DNA of 64,000 nucleotides from contig NZ_BAZK01000026.1 in NCBI RefSeq assembly GCF_001310815.1, positions 1 to 64,000 on the forward strand. The letters are read 5' to 3'. Under the pieces are notes generated by a model. The model did not search any database and was not told the origin of the DNA. It was given only the letters and a program-made list of their open reading frames with translations. The position numbers and the translations under genes were made by a program. Shown here one piece after another: positions 44,681 through 52,921 of the stretch (position 1 is the first letter of the stretch; the number at the start of each line of letters is the position of its first letter). The DNA comes from Pseudovibrio denitrificans JCM 12308. GTDB lineage: Bacteria > Pseudomonadota > Alphaproteobacteria > Rhizobiales > Stappiaceae.

Positions 44681-45136
44681 CTATTGCTGCGCAGATTGGA
44701 TGGTGACCTTGCCGCGGCAGGTGCCGTCGGAGAAGACACCGGAGGCTGTTCCGCTGCCGATCAGGCCGGTGGCGAACATCTTCACGTCGATGGCTTCTTT
44801 GTGCTCATCGTTGGGAAAGATGATCTCGTACTCATTTTCGATGGACAGGATGCCATCACCAATGGTGCCTCCGGTGGAGGAGATGATGATGTCGTGGCCC
44901 TCAGTTGTTGTTTTCTGGGCTTCCTGTGAGTTTGTGTCGGGATGATCGGTGGTTTTGTAACCGGTGCCGTAGCGTTTTGCGCAGGTGCCGTCGTCGGGCG
45001 TTCCGTCCGCCATTGTCAGGTCGGAGAATGTGACGGTTTCGTTGTCGCTGCCGAGGCTGTGATTGTCTGCCAGTGCTGCGGTGCTGACAAAGGCGATTGC
45101 GCCGAGGCTTGCTGCTGCGCAGAGAATTTTCTTCAT
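44681..45136 (-). CDS. Secreted two-cysteine protein, paralogue 3 of five
   Basis: 151 residues, first gene of the three-paralogue operon. The signal peptide MKKILCAAASLGAIAFVSTAALA is cleaved after residue 23. It is the closest relative of paralogue 1: SMTDGSPDDGTCAKRYG there matches TMADGTPDDGTCAKRYG here, and SIENEYEIIFP is identical. C52 and C140 are conserved. The mature chain is acidic. The ribosome site is poor (CACCCC before ATG), and an upstream TTG at 45169 is less likely. Its promoter must lie in the 297-base region divergent from the GNAT gene. Confidence 0.85.
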   Translation of the reverse strand: MKKILCAAASLGAIAFVSTAALADNHSLGSDNETVTFSDLTMADGTPDDGTCAKRYGTGYKTTDHPDTNSQEAQKTTTEGHDIIISSTGGTIGDGILSIENEYEIIFPNDEHKEAIDVKMFATGLIGSGTASGVFSDGTCRGKVTIQSAQQ

Positions 45137-45433
45137 GGGGTGCCACCACTCGTTGCTTTTTCCGGCCAAAGGCCGCGCAAAGAGTAGTCCTGCTGCGTTA
45201 ACGCAAATGCTCCTGTTGCGCTTTGATTTTCATTAGGATGAAGAATAGGTTTGAAGCGTGCTTTTGGATTTAGCCAGTTTCTAATGCACTACACATAAAC
45301 ATAGGTGAAAACTGAAGGTTTGCGCGTTGGGTAGGCGTTTGTGCCTGAGGCATTGTGCTAGAGTTGCCGCTCTGTTGTTCTTATGCCCACCGCGGTCGCG
45401 GTTTGCGGGCGCATCCACACTTTGAGGTCTTTC

Positions 45434-45898
45434 ATGAAAGTCAGAGAAGCCGTTCTGGCGGATGCTGCGGAAGTCAGCGGGTTTTTGCAGGAGTTGGCAG
45501 CGCTTGGAAAGCGGAGCCTGCCGAGCGATGCAGAGTATGTGCGCTCGAACTACATCTCCCATGCAGACCGCATTCGCTGCTCTGTGGTTGAAGATGAGGA
45601 TGGGGCGCTGCTCGGCCTGCAGATCCTGAAACGTGCCTCAGAAGGCAATCCTTACGATGTGACACCGGGGTGGGGCATCATGGCACGCATGTGCGCCCGA
45701 GTGCTGCGCGCCGTGGTGTGGGGGCGGGTGCTGTTTGCATCTACGCTGGAAGCTGCGCAAGGGGCTGGCCTTGAGAAGATTGATGCGACCATTGGAGCGA
45801 GCAATCCGGAGGGGCTGGGCTACTATGAGGCGATCGGGTTCCGGACCTACAAAACCTCTGAGACATCCATCAGCAAGTGTCTGGAAGTCAGCGCGTAA
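45434..45898 (+). CDS. GNAT-family N-acetyltransferase, with a local double frameshift
   Basis: 154 residues. The start is MKVREAVLADAAEVSGFL with GAGG upstream, and the end has the GNAT features ATLEAAQ..GLEKIDATIGASNPEGLGYYEAIGFRTYK. The segment that should hold the acetyl-CoA loop reads oddly (ARMCARVLRAVVW). In the adjacent frame the same DNA, about 45683-45721, encodes GTHVRPSAARRGVGR, a perfect GNAT motif. One missing G near 45682 and one extra G in GGGGG at 45720-45724 would explain it. The substrate is unknown. It interrupts the secreted-paralogue array, and its stop is 13 bases from paralogue 4. Confidence 0.82.
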   Translation: MKVREAVLADAAEVSGFLQELAALGKRSLPSDAEYVRSNYISHADRIRCSVVEDEDGALLGLQILKRASEGNPYDVTPGWGIMARMCARVLRAVVWGRVLFASTLEAAQGAGLEKIDATIGASNPEGLGYYEAIGFRTYKTSETSISKCLEVSA

Positions 45899-45911
45899 AT
45901 GGCAGGCGGTG

Positions 45912-46397
45912 TCATTTCACGTTGATGACGGAGAACCTGCCGGAGCAGACGCCATCAGAAAAGACGCCGCTGAACATTTTTGAGTTGATGAAACCGGTGA
46001 TGAACTGGGTGATCTCCACTTCCTGATCCGGTTCGTTGGGGAAGGTGATCAGCACCTGTGAGTGTTCAGCATAGATGCCATCCCCGCGCAACTCACTGCG
46101 GGCGTAGAGGCTGAATTTGTGGCCTTTATCGCTTACGAACTGACCGCGGCGTCCATTGGGGTTCGGAGAAACGGTATAGCCGTTGCCGTAACGCTCCTTG
46201 CAGAATTCAACGCCTACCGCATCAGTGAGCACAGTCAGGCTTTGAATGGAGATCTGGCGGGATGTGGAGAGACGCTTTAAGTCGGTGAACGGATTGGCCC
46301 GGTTGTCGCGATGGATGAACTGGCTGTGGGCTGGCCCCGGCATAGCAAGGGTGACGGCGAGCAGGACACCTGCATACTTCAGTTGGTTTAGGCGCAT
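45912..46397 (-). CDS. Secreted two-cysteine protein, paralogue 4 of five
   Basis: 161 residues from ATG 46397, with GGGAG upstream; an ATG at 46409 with AGGA is also possible. The signal peptide ends PAHS near 25. It is longer at the N-terminus than paralogues 1-3 and belongs with paralogue 5. Shared: FCKERYGNGYTVSPNP (C66), FVSDKGHKFSL, IYAEHSQVLITFPNE, ITQFITGFI and SGVFSDGVCSG (C151). Cysteine spacing is 85, versus 88 in paralogues 1-3. Convergent with the GNAT gene. Function unknown. Confidence 0.83.
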   Translation of the reverse strand: MRLNQLKYAGVLLAVTLAMPGPAHSQFIHRDNRANPFTDLKRLSTSRQISIQSLTVLTDAVGVEFCKERYGNGYTVSPNPNGRRGQFVSDKGHKFSLYARSELRGDGIYAEHSQVLITFPNEPDQEVEITQFITGFINSKMFSGVFSDGVCSGRFSVINVK

Positions 46398-46573
46398 ATA
46401 CACTCCCATTTTAATTCCTGCTGTGTCCTACCTCTCATTTCGGAAAGTGTGGCGGCTGCGTTGCTGCCAGTTGCCTGCCTGCGGAGTTTAGAGAGTGCCG
46501 CTTAACGCATCAGTCCTGAACCAGCCTGTGTTTGAGAAAAATCCTAGGCTCTCCGGTTGGGTTTGAGAGAATC

Positions 46574-47026
46574 TTAGGGCAGCGTCCATGGGCCAACGGA
46601 AACCTTGCCCGTGCAGGTGCCATCCGTGAAGACACCGCTGTAGCTGTCTCCGCCAATCAGGCCGGTGACGAACTGGGTGACCTCAATTTCTTCGTCTTCA
46701 TTGCCCGGGAATGTCATCATGAACCGGTCATGTTCTGCAAAGATGCCTTGCCCCATGATCTCGCTGCGGTCCACCAGAGTGACTGTGTGGCCTTTGTCGC
46801 TGATGTAGGTGCGCTTTGGGGCTTCCTTGGAGGGTGAGACCGTGTAGCCGTCTCCGTAGCGCTCTACGCAGATGGAGTTGTCTGAGGTGCCGTCCTGCAT
46901 GCTGAGCTCGGAGATGGAAACGTCTCTGCTTGCTTCTGTAACGTCTGTATTGGCTAATGCGTAGGGTGCCAGGCCGGTTGAGAAGAGGGCAATAGCCGCA
47001 AAAACGGGGAGAGGTACAAGGCGCAT
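46574..47026 (-). CDS. Secreted two-cysteine protein, paralogue 5 of five
   Basis: 150 residues with AAGGAAG before the ATG. The signal peptide ends near PYALA (residue 25). Motifs: SELSMQDGTSDNSICVERYGDGYTVSP (C53), TYISDKGHTVTL, IFAEHDRFMMTFPGNE, VTQFVTGLIGG and SGVFTDGTCTG (C138). It pairs with paralogue 4 in subfamily B, yet its SMQDGTSDN stretch resembles paralogues 1 and 3, linking the two subfamilies. It is separated from paralogue 4 by 176 bases. Function unknown. Confidence 0.83.
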   Translation of the reverse strand: MRLVPLPVFAAIALFSTGLAPYALANTDVTEASRDVSISELSMQDGTSDNSICVERYGDGYTVSPSKEAPKRTYISDKGHTVTLVDRSEIMGQGIFAEHDRFMMTFPGNEDEEIEVTQFVTGLIGGDSYSGVFTDGTCTGKVSVGPWTLP

Positions 47027-47160
47027 CAACACTTCCTTTCCTGATGCCGGTGGCATGCCAGACGCTGGCTCAAAGGTTGAGGATAGGGAAGTGGCGAGGC
47101 AAGAACAGGATTAAGATGCCTCATGGTTTGCAGGGGTTGAATGCAAACAGAATGTTTCAA

Positions 47161-47190
47161 ATAAAAAAGGAGGCAAAAAGCCTCCTTTTT
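47161..47190 (-). terminator. Terminator after gltA
   Basis: On the minus strand AAGGAGGC pairs with GCCTCCTT across a T-rich loop and runs into TTTTTTATTT. The gltA stop is about 80 bases upstream on that strand. Confidence 0.8.
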
Positions 47191-47267
47191 CTGAAGTATC
47201 GCTTTTCAGCTTCTTGAGCTTCGCTACATTTGCCAAAAACCGGAGACCGCTTTTCGGCAGAATGTTT

Positions 47268-48560
47268 TTAACGACGCTGGTCGATTGGCTGATAGTCACG
47301 CTCGGAATAGCCGGTGTACAGCTGGCGTGGACGACCGATACGCTGGGAAGGATCTTCAATCATTTCCTTCCACTGTGCGATCCAACCTACTGTACGCGCC
47401 AGTGCGAAGAGCACGGTGAACATGGTGGTTGGGAAGCCCAGAGCACGCAGGGTGATGCCGGAGTAGAAGTCAATGTTCGGGTAAAGCTTCTTCTCAACGA
47501 AGTAAGGATCGGTGAGAGCAACTTTTTCCAGTTCCATTGCCACTTCGAGAAGCGGATCGTCCTGGTGGCCCAGCTCAGCAAGCACTTCATGACAGGTTTT
47601 CTGCATGATGCGTGCGCGTGGGTCGTAGTTTTTGTAGACGCGGTGACCGAAGCCCATGAGGCGGAACGGATCGCTCTTGTCTTTTGCACGTGCAACGTAC
47701 TCAGGAATACGGTCAACAGAGCCGATTTCGGAGAGCATGTTCAGAGCTGCTTCGTTTGCACCACCGTGGGATGGACCCCACAGACATGCGATACCAGCTG
47801 CAATACATGCAAATGGGTTCGCGCCTGAAGAACCAGCGAGACGGACTGTGGAGGTGGAAGCGTTCTGCTCGTGGTCAGCGTGCAGGATGAAGATACGGTC
47901 CATAGCGCGAGCCAGAACCGGATTTACTTTGTATTCCTCACATGGAACTGCGAAGCACATGTGCAGGAAGTTGGATGCGTAGTCCAGATCGTTTCTTGGG
48001 TAAACGAAAGGCTGGCCAACGTGGTATTTGTAGGCCATTGCAGCAATGGTCGGCATCTTTGCGATCATGCGCAGGGAAGCAACCATGCGCTGATGTGGAT
48101 CGGAGATGTCGGTGCTGTCATGATAGAAGGACGAGAGAGCTCCAACGGTACCGGTCATGACTGCCATTGGGTGGGCGTCACGACGATAGCCTTTGAAGAA
48201 AGAGCTCATCTGATCGTGGATCATGGTGTGGTAGGTTACGCGGTGAACAAAGTCGTCCTTTTCTGCGCGTGTTGGCAGTTCGCCGTACAGCAGCAGGTAG
48301 CAGGATTCCAAAAAGTCGCCGTGTTCAGCGAGCTGTTCAATCGGGTAACCGCGGTAAAGCAGAGTACCTGCGTCACCATCGATGAAAGTGATCTTGGATT
48401 CGCATGAGGCAGTTGATGTGAAACCAGGGTCCAGAGTGAAGTGGTCAGTTTGCTTGTAAAGCGAACCGATGTCCAGAACATCAGGGCCCATGGAGCCAGA
48501 GTGGACGTTAAAGTCCCAGCTGTTGTCTCCAATAGTCAGTTTCGCTGTTTTGTCGCTCAT
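47268..48560 (-). CDS. gltA: Citrate synthase
   Basis: Type I/II citrate synthase that starts the TCA cycle. 430 residues. Seen: ITFIDGDAGTLLYRGYPIEQLA, the catalytic region FILHADHEQNASTSTVRLAGSSGANPFACIAAGIACLWGPSHGGANEA, and GFGHRVYKNYDPRA, which supply the His/His/Asp residues. ATG 48560 has GGGGG upstream. A TTG three codons earlier is less likely. It lies downstream of gltX on the same strand with a 231-base gap. Confidence 0.96.
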   Translation of the reverse strand: MSDKTAKLTIGDNSWDFNVHSGSMGPDVLDIGSLYKQTDHFTLDPGFTSTASCESKITFIDGDAGTLLYRGYPIEQLAEHGDFLESCYLLLYGELPTRAEKDDFVHRVTYHTMIHDQMSSFFKGYRRDAHPMAVMTGTVGALSSFYHDSTDISDPHQRMVASLRMIAKMPTIAAMAYKYHVGQPFVYPRNDLDYASNFLHMCFAVPCEEYKVNPVLARAMDRIFILHADHEQNASTSTVRLAGSSGANPFACIAAGIACLWGPSHGGANEAALNMLSEIGSVDRIPEYVARAKDKSDPFRLMGFGHRVYKNYDPRARIMQKTCHEVLAELGHQDDPLLEVAMELEKVALTDPYFVEKKLYPNIDFYSGITLRALGFPTTMFTVLFALARTVGWIAQWKEMIEDPSQRIGRPRQLYTGYSERDYQPIDQRR

Positions 48561-48728
48561 ATCAGGCAACCCCCATTTTGTATCTCCTCATGCGACTTGT
48601 TCCATTTGTGTACAAATGAATACACTGCATGATCTGACGTTTCCGCCCGGAGGAGAGTGTTGTCGTGGAACTGCCTATATCATTTGCCGCGATGGGGCAA
48701 GCACCCGCAACCACCGCTTTTAGTTATA

Positions 48729-48777
48729 AGTGAAACTACCGCTACGACCAACGGGCATTTGTAGCAGTAGTTTCACT
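48729..48777. other. Long inverted repeat between gltX and gltA
   Basis: Arms of 17 bases with one mismatch (48729-48745 and 48761-48777), loop of 15 bases. It lies just beyond the gltX stop on the minus strand. No strong T-run follows, so it may be a factor-assisted terminator, an mRNA stabiliser or a protein-binding site. Confidence 0.6.
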
Positions 48778-48791
48778 GAAATTTCAGCGGA

Positions 48792-50216
48792 TTACGCTGC
48801 AAAATCACGAATGCGTGCGCAAGATTCGTCTTTTCCGAGCACAACAAGCACATCAAAGATGCCTGGGGATGTCCCACGACCAGTGAGTGCAGCGCGCAAT
48901 GGCTGAGCTACTTTGCCGAGTTTCAGCTCTTCTGCTTCCGCTACTGCCTTAACGGCAGTCTCAGTGCTTTCCACGGTCCAGTCAGTGAGGGCTTCCAGAG
49001 CTGGCAGCACCTTGCCAAGAACAGCTTTTGCCTCGTCAGACAGGATCTTTTCAGCCTTTGCATCCAGATCCAGCGGGCGCTGAACCCACAGATAGCGTGC
49101 AGATTCCTGCAGCTCCACAAGGGTCTTTGCGCGCTCTTTCAGGCCAGGCAGAGCGGCCATGAACTTGTCCTGGTTGCCATCGCCTGCAAGCCACGCCATG
49201 ACGTCAGCGCCGCCTTCCACATCCATCAGGTAGGTGAGGAAGTGCTGGTAGAGCTCTTCGTCGCCTTCAGAGCGCATGTAGTGGGCGTTCAGGTTTTCCA
49301 GCTTCTTGAAGTCGAAGCGGGAAGGAGACTTGCCGCATGCGTCCAGACCAAACCATTCGATCATCTGCTCAGTGGAGAAGATCTCGTCATCGCCATGGGA
49401 CCAGCCGAGGCGCGCCAGATAGTTGCGCATTGCAGACGGCAGGTAGCCCATTGCACGGTATGCTTCTGCACCAATCGCACCATGGCGCTTGGAGAGCTTT
49501 GCTCCGTCCGGACCGTAGATCAGCGGGATATGCGCCATAACTGGTACATCCCAGTTCAGAGCCTTGTAGATCAGGGTCTGGCGTGCGGCGTTGGTCAGGT
49601 GGTCATCACCGCGCACGATATGGGTCACGCCCATGTCGTGGTCGTCGACAACAACAGCCAGCATATAGGTTGGGTTTCCGTCAGAGCGCACGAGGATCAG
49701 ATCGTCCAGATTCTCGTTTGCGAATTTGACTGTGCCCTGAACCTGATCTTCCACGATGGTGTCGCCTTCCAGCGGTGCTTTCAGGCGGATTGCAGGCGCG
49801 ATGCCTTCCGGTGCTTCAGAAGGGTCACGGTCGCGCCATGTGCCGTCATAGCGCGGCGGACGGCCTTCTGCGCGGGCCTTCTCGCGCATTTCGTTCACTT
49901 CTTCCGGAGTGCAGTAGCAGTAGTAAGCAGTGCCTTCCTTAACCATCTGCTCCGCAACTTCGCGGTGACGATCTACGCGGCTATACTGAGAGATCGGCTC
50001 GCCGTCCCAGTCCATGCCCAGCCAGGACAGGCCATCCAGAAGCGCGTCTACAGCTTCCTCGGTGGAGCGGGACCGGTCTGTGTCTTCAATACGCAGCAGC
50101 ATTTTGCCGCCGCTGTGTTTAGCCAGCAGCCAGTTGAACAGGGCTGTACGGGCGCCACCAATATGCAGGTAGCCGGTAGGAGAAGGCGCAAAGCGCGTGA
50201 CGACAGGTTTAGTCAT
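48792..50216 (-). CDS. gltX: Glutamyl-tRNA synthetase
   Basis: Class I synthetase charging tRNA-Glu. 474 residues. The HIGH-type motif is FAPSPTGYLHIGGARTALFNWL and the KMSKS-type motif is GAKLSKRHG. Also RIEDTDRSRS, YCYCTPEEV and HIVRGDDHLTNAARQ. The C-terminal anticodon-binding domain is complete. Alphaproteobacteria often carry two gltX genes; the second, if any, is outside this window. It is divergent from comEC. Confidence 0.95.
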   Translation of the reverse strand: MTKPVVTRFAPSPTGYLHIGGARTALFNWLLAKHSGGKMLLRIEDTDRSRSTEEAVDALLDGLSWLGMDWDGEPISQYSRVDRHREVAEQMVKEGTAYYCYCTPEEVNEMREKARAEGRPPRYDGTWRDRDPSEAPEGIAPAIRLKAPLEGDTIVEDQVQGTVKFANENLDDLILVRSDGNPTYMLAVVVDDHDMGVTHIVRGDDHLTNAARQTLIYKALNWDVPVMAHIPLIYGPDGAKLSKRHGAIGAEAYRAMGYLPSAMRNYLARLGWSHGDDEIFSTEQMIEWFGLDACGKSPSRFDFKKLENLNAHYMRSEGDEELYQHFLTYLMDVEGGADVMAWLAGDGNQDKFMAALPGLKERAKTLVELQESARYLWVQRPLDLDAKAEKILSDEAKAVLGKVLPALEALTDWTVESTETAVKAVAEAEELKLGKVAQPLRAALTGRGTSPGIFDVLVVLGKDESCARIRDFAA

Positions 50217-50341
50217 AGCTCGTCCGGAAAAGTTTCAAGTTACTTCGAATAGTTTGGGGTAATTACGGCGGGGCGCCGTATCTCTGCGGGCTGTGTACCA
50301 TAGCATTGAAAAGTTCCCAAGTGGCAGAAAGGGACTTAAGG

Positions 50342-52921
50342 GTGCGTGAGGGGCAATCATCCTCAGACAAGACGCAATCTGGTGGTTCGGCTCCCAGAAT
50401 AGATGCGCTTTGCCTGAAGGGGGATAAGTTTTCTTCCCGTGCCTTTGAGGGAGACTTGTTGCCCGCTGAGGATGATCTGCAGGCTTTGAGAACACAGCAA
50501 CGCAGAAAAACGCAAACCAACGCAAAAAACGCACATAGCAACGCAACTGAGGATTTTTATGATGAAAATCAGTATGTTGGGATGTGGGGACGCTGTGTTG
50601 CGGCTGTGGTGACCATTCGTGCTGTCTTTTTCTGGATAGTGAGGCCGGATTGGCCAGCTGCGATGAGTTATGCCCGTACGGCTCTTTCTCAGGATTGGGA
50701 TCGCGGGCAGGGCATTGTCTGGTATGCGCTGAGCCATATGGCGGGCGTGCTGGTGTATTTTTCGCTGCCAGCTGAGCCTTACAGTGTTTTAAGCGGACTT
50801 GTCGCTATCCTATTGGGATTGTTTGCTTTTCGCAGAATGAAGCGTGGCCGGTCTACGATCGGTCTCACAGCGCTTTTGTTTTTTGCGCTCGGTTTTATTC
50901 TCTCGGATTTGCGCGTGGAATTTGCTCGTGGCGACCCGTTGGAGCGTCCTGTTACGCGGAAGGTGGAGGGAGTTGTCACCGGTCTCAAGCAGTCTGGGCA
51001 GCACTCTTACTCTGTTATCCTCGGGGAGGTGCTGGAGCATTCCAAGAGGGGAACAACTCCGCTTGGCTACAAAATCCGGCTTAGCTTGAAGGGGATGAAA
51101 GAGGCGCCGGTGATGGGGGATAAGATGCAGCTGAAGGCGCGTCTGCTGCCGCCCGGTGGGGCTGTGCGGCCCGGAGGCTATGATTTTGCCCGAACTGCGT
51201 TTTTCGATGGGATCGGTGCGGTTGGGTATGCACTTTCCAGGCCTGTTGTGCTCGCCCGTGATGGGGGTACTGGGTTTCTGCAGCATGTGGATACGATACG
51301 AAGCGGTATCGCTGGGCGTATCCGGCGGGTGTTGGATTATTCGCCAGAAAGTGCTTTTGCTGTTGCTCTCCTTGTAGGTAAACGGGACTATCTGGCTTCC
51401 GCTGATAAAGACGCCCTGCGCAACGCTGGTCTCGCACATGTCCTCGCTATTTCCGGTATGCATATGGGGCTGGTGACCTCTCTGGTTTTCCTCGCAGCGC
51501 GGTTGGTTCTGTCTCTTAGCCAAAGCCTTGCTTTGAAGGGACATATTCACGTTTACGCTAGTATCGCCGCGTTGATTGCGGCAACGGTTTATCTCAGTTT
51601 GTCAGGGGCTTCTGTCGCCACACAGCGGGCTTACATGATGGCCGTGATGATCTTATGCGCCGGGCTGCTTGGTCGCCGGGCTTTCAGCCTGCGCGGACTT
51701 GCTCTCGCCTGTCTCCTCCTTTTAAGCCTGCGCCCAGAGGAGGTCTTATCCCCGGGCTTTCAGATGTCCTTCATCGCCGTCCTTGCTTTGTTGTCAGCTT
51801 ACTCCTTTGGCAAGGACTGGCTTCGGGATGATCGGGAAGCTTATGTTTTAAAAGGGAAAACCGGCATTTTGCGCACTCTCAGGAAGCCCGTTAAGTGGCT
51901 TTTTGCCTGCGCAATGACCTCCCTGATCGCTGGTGCCGCCACCGCTCCAATAGCGGCCATGCACTTTGAGCAGATCGCACCCTATGGGGTGGTTGGTAAT
52001 GTGCTGGCCATGCCGCTGGTGACCTTTGTGGTTATGCCCCTTGGTCTGCTTGCTTTGCTCACGATTCCATTTGGCGCTGATGCGTTCTTTCTGCAGGGGA
52101 TGGAGGTGGGACTATCTCTGGTGTTGAAGGCCGCCTACTGGGTGAGTGCGCTGAGTGATGGGCTTACCAATCTGGGTGTTGCCAGTGTCTCTGGTTATCT
52201 GTTGGTGATCCTTGCAAGTATCATACTCTGCATCATGCCCTTGCGCCTGAAATGGCTTTCTGTGCCAGCATTTGCAGCGGGTCTCATAGGCTTTGTGGTG
52301 GAGCGGCCACCTGATGTGATGATTGCTGATGCAGGTAAGCATATTGGGTTTTATGGCAAGGACGGATCCTTCCGCCTGACATCCTCGCGCATGTCATTTG
52401 CTGCTGACAGCCTGCTGCGGGCAGGGGGATACTCTGCGAACTCCTTTAAAGAGCATAAAACGCGGGCAGCAGACCGTTCCTGTGATGAGGAGGGCTGTGT
52501 GCTGGAGATATACCCGCACCGAGCGATGGGCGGTGGAGGGGAACAAAAGCCGTCAGTCCTTCTGGCGCAGTCGAAGGGGATGAGCGTTCTGGAGGCTGAT
52601 TGTCAGTTGGCTTCTATCATTGTCACCCAAGCTCAAGCCCCTTCCAGCTGCAATGCTGAGCTGGTTTTGGACCAGAAGATTTTTGGAGAAAGAGGCTCGG
52701 TTTATATCTGGCTGTCAGATCAAGCGGGAAACGGGCATAAAATAAAAAAAGTGCGCTGGGCATATGATGCTCAGCGCAGACCTTGGAATCCTAAATTGCC
52801 TATAGCAACCAGTGCTTTAATAGCGGCGGAAGAGCGCAATCATCTTGCCCTGAATGCGGACACGCCCCGGGCCGAAGATGCGAGTTTCGTAGGCGGGGTT
52901 GGCCGCTTCAAGCGCAACTGA
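50342..52921 (+). CDS. comEC: ComEC/Rec2 family DNA uptake channel protein
   Basis: Inner-membrane channel for single-stranded DNA in natural transformation; in many species only its conservation is known. About 859 residues. DUF4131-type N-terminal domain, then the Competence domain with GLAHVLAISGMHMGLVTSL and many helices. The start is uncertain: GTG 50342 has AAAGGGA upstream, and the frame is open back to 50306. The C-terminus runs 105 bases into lexA. A missing base near 52785 would instead stop it at TAA 52792-52794 after RRPW, the usual kind of end for the family. Confidence 0.85.
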   Translation: MREGQSSSDKTQSGGSAPRIDALCLKGDKFSSRAFEGDLLPAEDDLQALRTQQRRKTQTNAKNAHSNATEDFYDENQYVGMWGRCVAAVVTIRAVFFWIVRPDWPAAMSYARTALSQDWDRGQGIVWYALSHMAGVLVYFSLPAEPYSVLSGLVAILLGLFAFRRMKRGRSTIGLTALLFFALGFILSDLRVEFARGDPLERPVTRKVEGVVTGLKQSGQHSYSVILGEVLEHSKRGTTPLGYKIRLSLKGMKEAPVMGDKMQLKARLLPPGGAVRPGGYDFARTAFFDGIGAVGYALSRPVVLARDGGTGFLQHVDTIRSGIAGRIRRVLDYSPESAFAVALLVGKRDYLASADKDALRNAGLAHVLAISGMHMGLVTSLVFLAARLVLSLSQSLALKGHIHVYASIAALIAATVYLSLSGASVATQRAYMMAVMILCAGLLGRRAFSLRGLALACLLLLSLRPEEVLSPGFQMSFIAVLALLSAYSFGKDWLRDDREAYVLKGKTGILRTLRKPVKWLFACAMTSLIAGAATAPIAAMHFEQIAPYGVVGNVLAMPLVTFVVMPLGLLALLTIPFGADAFFLQGMEVGLSLVLKAAYWVSALSDGLTNLGVASVSGYLLVILASIILCIMPLRLKWLSVPAFAAGLIGFVVERPPDVMIADAGKHIGFYGKDGSFRLTSSRMSFAADSLLRAGGYSANSFKEHKTRAADRSCDEEGCVLEIYPHRAMGGGGEQKPSVLLAQSKGMSVLEADCQLASIIVTQAQAPSSCNAELVLDQKIFGERGSVYIWLSDQAGNGHKIKKVRWAYDAQRRPWNPKLPIATSALIAAEERNHLALNADTPRAEDASFVGGVGRFKRN
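52738..52778 (-). terminator. Terminator of lexA, located inside the comEC 3' end
   Basis: On the minus strand TGCGCTGAGCAT pairs with ATGCCCAGCGCA (12 bp, one wobble, 3-base loop), followed by CTTTTTTTATTTT. It lies about 40 bases past the lexA stop and within the comEC reading frame. Confidence 0.85.

Noticed and set aside
49242..50252. 336-codon open frame on the plus strand
   Set aside because: Shadow of gltX; Cys/His-rich nonsense translation.
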